A stretch of DNA of 51,348 bases, from contig PBLV01000054.1 of the NCBI GenBank assembly GCA_002721895.1, positions 1-51,348 on the forward strand, given 5' to 3'. The notes beneath the pieces are model-generated. The model saw only the letters and a list, made by a program, of their open reading frames with translations. It made no database searches and was not told the origin of the DNA. Numbering within the stretch: position 1 is the stretch's first letter; every line of letters begins with the position of its first letter. The stretch is from Verrucomicrobiales bacterium (GTDB taxonomy: Bacteria > Verrucomicrobiota > Verrucomicrobiae > Limisphaerales > UBA1100). Shown here in pieces: positions 16,442-24,700 of this stretch. The position numbers were made by a program, and so were the translations under genes.

Positions 16442-18028
16442 TTAGTTTTCAGATTTCACCGTGAAGTCCGGGTAAGCCTCCTGACCGTGCTCGGCCAAGT
16501 CCAGACCCTCGATCTCCTCTTCCTCGCTCACGCGAACACCCATAATCACCTTCAACGCGCCAAAGACAACCAGTGAGAAGATAAACGCAGCAGCAGCAAC
16601 CAAGAGGATACCCTTGATCTGCACGCCCAGCTCCACACCCGATCCTTCCACTTGGAAGAAATAGGCTGCGAGGATACCCCAGATACCACACGTACCGTGA
16701 ACGGAAATGGCACCCACGGGATCATCGATTTTAGCCTTATCCAAAGCGATCACTGAAAAGACCACAATGACACCAGCAATTAAGCCAATGACGACCGCTC
16801 CTTTGGCAGTCACGATATCAGCGTTTGCCGTAATTCCGACAAGACCGGCCAATGCACCATTGAGCGCCATTGAAAGATCCGGCTTTGAAAATACAATCCA
16901 TGAAACCAATGCTGCAGAAACCACGCCGGCAGCAGCAGCCAAGGAAGTTGTGGTGAAAACCAAACCTAATGGGCCCGGGGCTGCACTCAAAACAGAACCA
17001 CCGTTAAACCCGTACCAACCAAACCACAAAAGGAAGACGCCAACGGCAGCGAATGGCATGTTATGACCGGGAATCGGTTTCACATTGCCATCTGAGTCGT
17101 ACTTACCCTTGCGTGGCCCAAGAATGATAACACAAGCTAACGCAGCAAAACCGCCGAATGCGTGAACAACGGCTGAACCGGCAAAATCCTTGAAACCCCA
17201 ACCATCAAGAACACCGCCGCCCCAATGCCACGAACCGACAATGGGATAAGCAATGCCGACTAACAGAGTCGCAAAGATCATGAACGTGGAGAGTTTCACA
17301 CGTTCAGCCACTGCGCCCGATACAATTGTAGCTGCTGTAGCCGCAAACATAGCTTGGAAAATAAAGTCACCGAATCCAGTCATGCAAAGGACAGCGCCAG
17401 GGCCATACGAAAAATCGGTGCCACCGTCGTTCAGATCACCAATGGGAGCACCAAAAGAAAGCCAATTTTCAACTGTGTTCCAATCCCCAAGAGGATAATG
17501 CGTGTTAAATCCGAATAACGCGTAAGTAATAAGGCCCGCGGAAATGATGAATGCATTCTTAAACAGAATATTAACCGTATTCTTTGATCGCGTTAAACCA
17601 ACCTCCAATGCAGAGAACCCGAGGTGCATAATAAAAACGAGCGCAGCCGCGATAACCGTCCAAAGCATTGATACATTGAAGAAATCAAAGGCGTACTCAT
17701 ATTTGGTAGTCACACCCCCCGAAAGGCCGACATAACTCTGCAATATATCAGCATCACCATCTTCATCATCGGTAAATCCGGATTCCAATGTGATCCCATT
17801 CTCTACAGCATATTCCAGAGTCCCGATCTTTTTCTCAATACCTTCCTTATTCCCTTCCCCTGCTTTCGCCAATTCAGCCTTTAACTCGGCCAAGTTAGCT
17901 TGAACGTCATAAGGAGGTGCCTTAGTCGAATTATCATTCTCTGCTGCATACGCCCCGGGAGCCAGCATTCCAACCGCCATAAATGCTGCAAGCAGCAGGC
18001 GGCTGATCCATGGTTTAGTCTTTTTCAT
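16442..18028 (-). CDS. amt: ammonium transporter (Amt type with N-terminal periplasmic extension)
   Basis: This inner-membrane ammonium channel has 528 residues, longer than the usual 400-450. A signal peptide (MKKTKPWISRLLLAAF to GAYAAEN) and roughly 80 residues of charged, helical, acidic sequence precede the eleven-helix core. The core starts near YAFDFFNVSMLWTVI and MHLGFSALEVGLTRSKN, a form resembling AMT1-like channels. The conserved pore histidines are in SAVVHAFGGF and AISVHGTCGIWG. The C-terminal regulatory tail GLDLAEHGQEAYPDF is intact. The gene looks more AT-rich than its neighbours and uses A/T-ending codons freely. It precedes glnK1. Confidence 0.95.
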   Translation of the reverse strand: MKKTKPWISRLLLAAFMAVGMLAPGAYAAENDNSTKAPPYDVQANLAELKAELAKAGEGNKEGIEKKIGTLEYAVENGITLESGFTDDEDGDADILQSYVGLSGGVTTKYEYAFDFFNVSMLWTVIAAALVFIMHLGFSALEVGLTRSKNTVNILFKNAFIISAGLITYALFGFNTHYPLGDWNTVENWLSFGAPIGDLNDGGTDFSYGPGAVLCMTGFGDFIFQAMFAATAATIVSGAVAERVKLSTFMIFATLLVGIAYPIVGSWHWGGGVLDGWGFKDFAGSAVVHAFGGFAALACVIILGPRKGKYDSDGNVKPIPGHNMPFAAVGVFLLWFGWYGFNGGSVLSAAPGPLGLVFTTTSLAAAAGVVSAALVSWIVFSKPDLSMALNGALAGLVGITANADIVTAKGAVVIGLIAGVIVVFSVIALDKAKIDDPVGAISVHGTCGIWGILAAYFFQVEGSGVELGVQIKGILLVAAAAFIFSLVVFGALKVIMGVRVSEEEEIEGLDLAEHGQEAYPDFTVKSEN

Positions 18029-18100
18029 TTTTCTTTCGGTTTACGTTGGATGTCCAATGGGTGTTCATTGGAACAACCCATAATATGTCAGCCCGGCTTA

Positions 18101-18116
18101 AGCCGTTTGCGTGCCA
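18101..18116 (-). promoter_or_regulatory. candidate sigma-54 promoter of amt1-glnK1
   Basis: On the minus strand the site reads TGGCACG-CAAA-CGGCT. The -24 element is perfect against TGGCACG, and the -12 GC sits at the required 10-nt distance from GG, although TTGC is degraded to GGC. It would start transcription about 60 nt before the amt1 ATG. Confidence 0.45.
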
Positions 18117-18336
18117 AAGATTCATGAATAGGTTTGGATTTATTTGTGTTATCCATGAATGTATTTCATGTGATTCAATTAACACCATAGGACTTTAGCT
18201 AAACGAACACCCAAATGAATCTCACCAGCAGATATCCCGCACTTGAAGCGGAGGGACCGGTTTGAATTCCATGTAAACGATGAATGGATTTTGCAGGTGT
18301 GGGTAAATATCGACAGGCTACAACAGAGATGGACAC

Positions 18337-18364
18337 AAAAAAACGGGGCCATATGGCCCCGTTT
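18337..18364 (-). terminator. intrinsic terminator of glnII
   Basis: AAACGGGGCC-ATAT-GGCCCCGTTT is a perfect 10-bp stem followed on the minus strand by a run of seven T, 26 nt after the glnII stop. It separates glnII transcription from amt1, implying that amt1 has its own promoter. Confidence 0.9.
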
Positions 18365-18390
18365 GTTGATTGTCTGATTGTCCGTTTCGC

Positions 18391-19407
18391 CTAGGCGAGT
18401 GCTTCCTTGGTGGTCTTGATGATGGCCGCGGCGATCTTGTAGGGGTCGCCGTTGGAAGCAGGGCGGCGATCTTCCAGCCGGCCCTTGTAGCTGTTCTGGA
18501 CCGTGGCTACCGGGATGCGGATGGACGCGCCGCGATCGCTCACGCCGTAGCTGAACTTGTCGATGGACTGCGTCTCGTGCAGGCCGGTCAAGCGCTGGTC
18601 ATTGTATGCGCCGTACACGCTGATGTGACGCTCGATGTTCTTGCCGAATTCCTCGCAGATACCGTTGATCATCTCCTCACCGCCCTGGTCGCGCATGGCG
18701 CCGTTGGAGAAGTTAGCGTGCATGCCGCTGCCGTTCCAGTCGCCCTTCACCGGCTTGGGATGCCAGTCGATCTTGACGCCATATTTCTCGGCCGTGCGCT
18801 CGCAGAGGTAGCGCGCCACCCAGGTCTCGTCACCGGCCTTGGCCGCGCCCTTGGCAAATACCTGGAATTCCCATTGGCCCATCATCACCTCGGCGTTGAT
18901 GCCCTCCACATTCAAGCCGGACTCAAGGCAATAGTGCAAGTGCTCGTCCACAATGTGGCGACCGGCGGTGTTTTGCGCGCCCACGGAGGTGTAATAGGGG
19001 CCTTGCGGGCCGGGGAAACCATTCTTCGGAAAGCCGAGAGGCAGATTGGTATCCAAATCCCACAGGGTATATTCCTGCTCGAAACCGAACCAGAAATCGT
19101 CGTCATCATCGTCGATGGTGGCGCGGCCATTGCTCTCGTGGGGGGTGCCATCGGCATTGAGCACCTCGGTCATCACCAGCCAGCCGTTGCCGCCAAAGCG
19201 GTCGGGATCGGGATAGACCGCCACGGGCTGCAGGAGGCAATCCGAATCGCTGCCATCGGCCTGCTCGGTGGAGGATCCGTCGAACGACCATTGGGGGGCA
19301 TCCTCGAGATTGCCGCTGAAGTCGTCGCGGATCAGGGTCTTGCTGCGCAGGCTCTGTGTGGGCTGGTAGCCGTCGAGCCAGATGTATTCCAACTTGTGTT
19401 TGCTCAT
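18391..19407 (-). CDS. glnII: glutamine synthetase, type II (GSII)
   Basis: This enzyme makes glutamine from glutamate, ammonia and ATP. At 338 residues it is the short eukaryote-like GSII form, not the 470-residue GSI or 700-residue GSIII. Motifs: LEYIWLDGY, APQWSFDGSSTEQADG, EQEYTLWD, GPYYTSVG and the GMHANFSN substrate loop. SYGVSDRGASIRIP and LEDRRPASNGDPY follow. GSII is not regulated by adenylylation, so control is likely by transcription or P-II. It sits between amt2 and amt1, matching the job of assimilating imported ammonium. Confidence 0.95.
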   Translation of the reverse strand: MSKHKLEYIWLDGYQPTQSLRSKTLIRDDFSGNLEDAPQWSFDGSSTEQADGSDSDCLLQPVAVYPDPDRFGGNGWLVMTEVLNADGTPHESNGRATIDDDDDDFWFGFEQEYTLWDLDTNLPLGFPKNGFPGPQGPYYTSVGAQNTAGRHIVDEHLHYCLESGLNVEGINAEVMMGQWEFQVFAKGAAKAGDETWVARYLCERTAEKYGVKIDWHPKPVKGDWNGSGMHANFSNGAMRDQGGEEMINGICEEFGKNIERHISVYGAYNDQRLTGLHETQSIDKFSYGVSDRGASIRIPVATVQNSYKGRLEDRRPASNGDPYKIAAAIIKTTKEALA

Positions 19408-19450
19408 TTGTTTTTTGTTTCTGTGTTTTCTGTTCTGTAATAGCGGCTTC

Positions 19451-19466
19451 CGCCAAATTCAATCCA
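19451..19466 (-). promoter_or_regulatory. weak sigma-54-like spacing upstream of glnII
   Basis: TGGATTG-AATT-TGGCG on the minus strand keeps GG and GC ten bases apart, but only part of the flanking consensus matches. It would give a leader of about 33 nt. It is listed because the two neighbouring units show better matches. Confidence 0.22.
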
Positions 19467-19478
19467 CCGGGACGCCAA

Positions 19479-19510
19479 CTGGCTGCGCCGGCACAAGCCA
19501 GCGCAGCCAG
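19479..19510 (-). terminator. strong hairpin between amt2 and glnII
   Basis: CTGGCTGCGC and GCGCAGCCAG form a perfect 10-bp outer stem that continues through a G-T pair into GGC/GCC with a TTGT loop. It begins 22 nt after the amt2 stop. No T-run follows, so it may be a processing or stability element setting different amounts of amt2 and glnII message rather than a full terminator. Confidence 0.5.
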
Positions 19511-19532
19511 CGACGGGAATCATCCCTGTGGG

Positions 19533-20936
19533 TTAGAGCTGGTAACCTTCTTCACCGTGGTCGGTCACGTCAAGCCCTTGTGTCTCCGAATCCTCATCGG
19601 ATCGGATACCTCCGCAAAGGCCGCCAGCAATTTTGATGGCGATAAAGGCAACAACAGCACTCCAGATGATGGTAACCAACACACTGACAATCTGGCCGCT
19701 AAGCTGGTTTGCGATGATTTCCTTGCCTTCCGGGGAAAAGGCGAAAACACCCGCCAGCAAGGCACCGACAATCCCTCCAACACCATGAACGCCAAACACA
19801 TCAAAGCTATCGTCGTAGCCCAAGGCCTTCTTGAGAGAAGTGGAGGCCCAGTAACAAACGATGCCCGCGGCCACACCAATGGCGATTGAACCCATGGGCC
19901 CAACCGTACCTGAGGCGGGCGTGATGGCCACCAGTCCTGCCACTGCGCCGGTGGCAATGCCCACCGCGGTGGGTTTACCCTTGGTGCCCCACTCGACCAA
20001 CATCCAAGTGAATGCGGCTGCGGCAGTGGCGACTTGAGTCACCAATTGAGCCATCGAAGCTTGATGCCCTGCGGTTAATGCGCTGCCGGCATTGAAGCCG
20101 AACCAGCCCACCCAAAGGAGCGAGGCACCAATCAAGACAAATGGAACATTGTGTGGAGGCATGGGAGAATCGGGGTACCCCTTGCGTTTGCCCAAGACAA
20201 TGCAGGCCACCAGAGCGGCCACACCGGCGTTGATGTGCACGACCGTACCACCCGCGAAATCAATCGCATGATGAATCGTTGCCAAATATCCGTGATCTGT
20301 GTTCCACACCATGTGCCACACGGGGCAGTAAGAGAATGTGAACCAAATCACAAGGAAGACCATGACGGCACTGAACTTCATACGCTCCGCAAAGGCCCCG
20401 ACAATCAGTGCCGGAGTGATGATGGCGAAGGTCATTTGAAAGGTAACAAACAGGGACTCGGGAATGGAAAGACCATTCATCTCCCCGGGTGTTACCCCGG
20501 CCAAAAATGCCTTTGAAAAGTCACCGAAGAATTTTCCATCACCTGAAGTCGCGAATGAATAGCCATAGATAACCCACAACAGGGACATCAAGGCGGTGCA
20601 GGCAAAACATTGGACCAACACAGACAGAATGTTCTTGCGCCGGGTGAGGCCTCCATAGAACAAGGAAAGGCCCGGGATGGTCATCAGCAATACCAAACTT
20701 GTGGCAACAATCATCCAGGATGTATCACCGGTGTTTGCATCTCCCTCACTCATGGAAAGCGAACCGTAGTCAAACACTTTCGGACCCGAATCCTCGGATT
20801 CGCCATCACCTTCACTCCCAGCCTCCGCACTTGCGGCTGAGTTGTCAGCCGGCGGAGTGGTCGTATCTTCTTGGGCCAGCATGGGGCTGACGAACAGCGC
20901 CAGCAACACGGCCAGAATTGGAATCAGTTTTTTCAT
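19533..20936 (-). CDS. amtB: ammonium transporter (AmtB type)
   Basis: This 467-residue channel begins at ATG 20936 with a signal peptide (MKKLIPILAVLLALFVSPMLAQ), as expected for AmtB. An acidic, Ser/Ala-rich stretch of about 50 residues follows before the first helix. The core has LSLFYGGLTRRKN, the gate phenylalanine region MTFAIITPALIVGAFAERM and the twin pore histidines in TVVHINAGVAALV and FGVHGVGGIVG. The P-II-responsive tail is GLDVTDHGEEGYQL. It follows glnK2 by 34 nt, the widespread glnK-amtB arrangement. It clearly belongs to a different Amt subgroup from the gene at 16442-18028. Confidence 0.96.
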   Translation of the reverse strand: MKKLIPILAVLLALFVSPMLAQEDTTTPPADNSAASAEAGSEGDGESEDSGPKVFDYGSLSMSEGDANTGDTSWMIVATSLVLLMTIPGLSLFYGGLTRRKNILSVLVQCFACTALMSLLWVIYGYSFATSGDGKFFGDFSKAFLAGVTPGEMNGLSIPESLFVTFQMTFAIITPALIVGAFAERMKFSAVMVFLVIWFTFSYCPVWHMVWNTDHGYLATIHHAIDFAGGTVVHINAGVAALVACIVLGKRKGYPDSPMPPHNVPFVLIGASLLWVGWFGFNAGSALTAGHQASMAQLVTQVATAAAAFTWMLVEWGTKGKPTAVGIATGAVAGLVAITPASGTVGPMGSIAIGVAAGIVCYWASTSLKKALGYDDSFDVFGVHGVGGIVGALLAGVFAFSPEGKEIIANQLSGQIVSVLVTIIWSAVVAFIAIKIAGGLCGGIRSDEDSETQGLDVTDHGEEGYQL

Positions 20937-20970
20937 TTTAGCAGATAGGTTTTGGGTTTCAGGGTTGGGG

Positions 20971-21741
<771 letters not shown>

Positions 21742-24700
21742 ATGAGCAAAGGCAAACGCAACAAGGGCCGCAAAAAGAAACCGGCCGAGGCTGCGCCCGT
21801 GTCTGCCTCGGAACCAAAGCCTGAGCCCAAGCACTCTCCCGAGCCTCCACCGGAGCCGAAGCCCGAGGGCGCGGCCCTTTTCCAGACCGCATCCGCCCCG
21901 TTTTTCAAGCGCACGGACTGGCTGGCCTTCGCCGCGGCCACGGTGGTTACGCTGTTGGTGTACCTTTATACCCTCGCACCGAATGTGACCCTAGAGGACT
22001 CCGGGGAGCTGGCCACGGCCTCTATGTATGCCGGTGTGCCGCACGCTCCCGGCTATCCACTCTGGACAATTTATTCGTGGGCATTCACCAAGATTATCCC
22101 TTTCGGCAACATGGCGTGGCGGGTGGGCATTTCCTCCGCGGTGGCGGCTGCCTTGGCCTGTGGTTTGACCGCGCTGATGATCAGCCGGGGCAGCCGGCTG
22201 TTCTTCGACAGTATTGAATCCCTGCGCGGAATGGCCGAACAGGCCCGCCAATCCATCAGTGTGGCCGCCGGATTTGCCGGCGGTGCCATCTTTGGGTTTT
22301 CCGGTTTCATGTGGAGCCAAGCGGTCATCGTGGAGGTCTACACCCTGTCCACATTCACCTTTGCCGGCGTCCTTTGCCTGCTCATGCGGTGGTATTTCAT
22401 TCCCGAGCGTAACTGGGCGCTTTATGCCGCGTACTTGGTCTTCGGCCTATGCTTGGCCAATCACCAGACCCTGCTGTTGGCCGCCGTCGCCATTGAACTG
22501 TTGATCCTCATGCGGCACCGCGAAATCGGCCGCGACCTGTTCATCTGCAATTCCCTCATCTACCTCGCCGGCCTGCTCTACTTCGCCACTCAACCCACCA
22601 CCACCACCTCGGGCAAGCTCGTCCTGTTCGGCACCTTTAATCTCGTGGGTGTCGGTTGCCTACTGCTGGCCATCTGGCACAGCCTGCCCCGCCCGGTCGG
22701 CACCAGCCGTAACGCACCGCTGTTTCTGGGCACAGCCTATGCCCTCACCTTCCTGATTCTGGGCGCTTTCTGGATTACTTTCATCTGGCCCATTGGCTCG
22801 CCTCTCCCGGCCACGGCCGCGGCGGTCTTGGATCCTTCCAGGACCGTCTGGGACCTCTCAGCCGTTTGGCAAAGCATGGGCACGTCGCACCGAATGATCC
22901 TACTGTTCTTCCTTTTCATCGCCGGGGCATCCATTCTCGCCTTGTCTTGGCTGGCGTGGCTGGCAGACCAGAAATCCACCCGCAGTCTCATCGCCAGTGC
23001 GGTCCTGTTCCTCTTTCTTGCCATGGGATTACCTTGGATGTGGCATCTGCTCCAAAGCCGGGGCACCCTCCTACCGGGCCTGCCCCCCGAAGCGGTGCAA
23101 ATCGCTCAAGCGCATCTCCTCGGCCACGTCGCCACCGCTAACAAGATCACGCTTGCATATGTGCTTCTCTCCATCCTCATGCTGACGGGCGTCTTGGGCC
23201 TCAACTGGTCACGCCAGCGCGACCGCGCGTTTGCCCATTGGCTGCCCCTGCTGGCCACCCGTGCCGCCGCCTTGGGCGGGCTGCTGTTTTATTTCTTCAT
23301 GCCCCTCAGTTCCCTGACCAATCCGCCCATGAACTGGGCTTACCCGCGCACAGCCGAGGGCTTCAAGCACGCCATCACCCGTGGCCAGTACACCGGCCCT
23401 GCCCAGGAAAGCACAGACCAAGTTTCGCGGTTCCTCATTGACGTTGATGGGAATGGCCGCATCGACGGTGGTCAGGTTGGGGTGTTCATCAGTGAAACAC
23501 TTCAGGAATTTAACCCTGCCTACACCCTGCTTGCCCTGCTCCCCCTGGGCTTGTGGTGGTATATGCGCGAACGCGAACGCCGCTGGCTAGGCGGCATGTT
23601 TCTCATCTTCGTTTCGCTCACGCTGCTCATGATCGCCTTTCGTAATCCCGGCGGCTCGGAACAGCAGCGACACCTCAACAAGGTCTTCTTTGAGGCCTCA
23701 CATCTCTTTGTCGCCTTGGGCCTTGGCTGGGGCCTCGCCTTGGGCGCGGGGCTGATTGTCCAAGCTTGGGAAAAACACCGGCGCGAACTCCTCACGGGTG
23801 CCAGCATTCTTTGCGCCTTGGAACTGCTTTGGTGGCCCTTCACTCAAACTTCTGTCAGTGCCACGCCCGCCTCCCTCCTCTTCACGCTGGCCAGCTACGA
23901 TGCCCCCGTGCTCATTGCCGCCGCCGGCATAGGTGTCCTGTTTGCCGGAGGCCTGTGCGGCCTGCTGGCACTACGGCGACCAGCGGCACCCATGGGCCTG
24001 CTCTTGGCCCTCATTTGCCTGCTGCCCGCCCGACATGGACTCGCCAACTGGTGGGACAATGAATTGCGCGGCCATTACTTCGGCTACTGGTACGGCCGGG
24101 ACATGTTCGCCACCGATGTGAAGGATGAAAACGGGGATTTAATTTACCCGCCCATGGCACGCGACGCCGTCCTCTTCGGAGGAACGGATGCCGGACGCTT
24201 TTGCCCCACCTACATGATTTTTTGTGAAAGCCTCACCCCGCCCCAGCATCGCACCGACAAGTCTTTCGATCGCCGCGACGTCTACATCATCACCCAGAAT
24301 GCCCTGGCCGACGCCCGTTATCTGGACTACATCCGCGCCCACTACAACCGCAGCCAACAACGGGATCCCTACTTCCTCCGTTCCTTCCATAACCGTCCCG
24401 GCGTGCAACCGGTCATCGATCTGGTTTCGAGCAATCAACTTGATTATATCCGCCGCCAGTTTGCGGCAGATTCAAGCAATGGCATGCGGCTGGTTTCCAA
24501 CTACATCGCCCGGCTGCCCCACACCGGCATCAGTGAACAAGCCTTGCTGCAGGGGATGTCCACAAACAAGGGCAACATGCCCTCGCATTATGTAAAGGAT
24601 CTGGTCGGAACAATCACAAACGAAGCCCAACGGAAAGCAGCCCAAATAATCTTGGACGAATTAAAGGTCACGGAGGATGGACTGCTGAAGCTGGAGGAAA

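Larger units (their letters stand above)
18029..18390. other. intergenic region between glnII and amt1
   Basis: These 362 bases contain no convincing gene. They hold the glnII terminator (18337-18364), an AT-rich stretch, the palindrome CGGCTTAAGCCG (18094-18105) and a sigma-54-like site (18101-18116) in front of amt1. Short TCATG(A)AT repeats between 18121 and 18170 might be activator sites, but I cannot assign them. Confidence 0.6.

Noticed and set aside
18370..19440. 356-codon plus-strand frame opposite glnII
   Set aside because: It covers the glutamine synthetase gene antisense and contains no recognisable domain.
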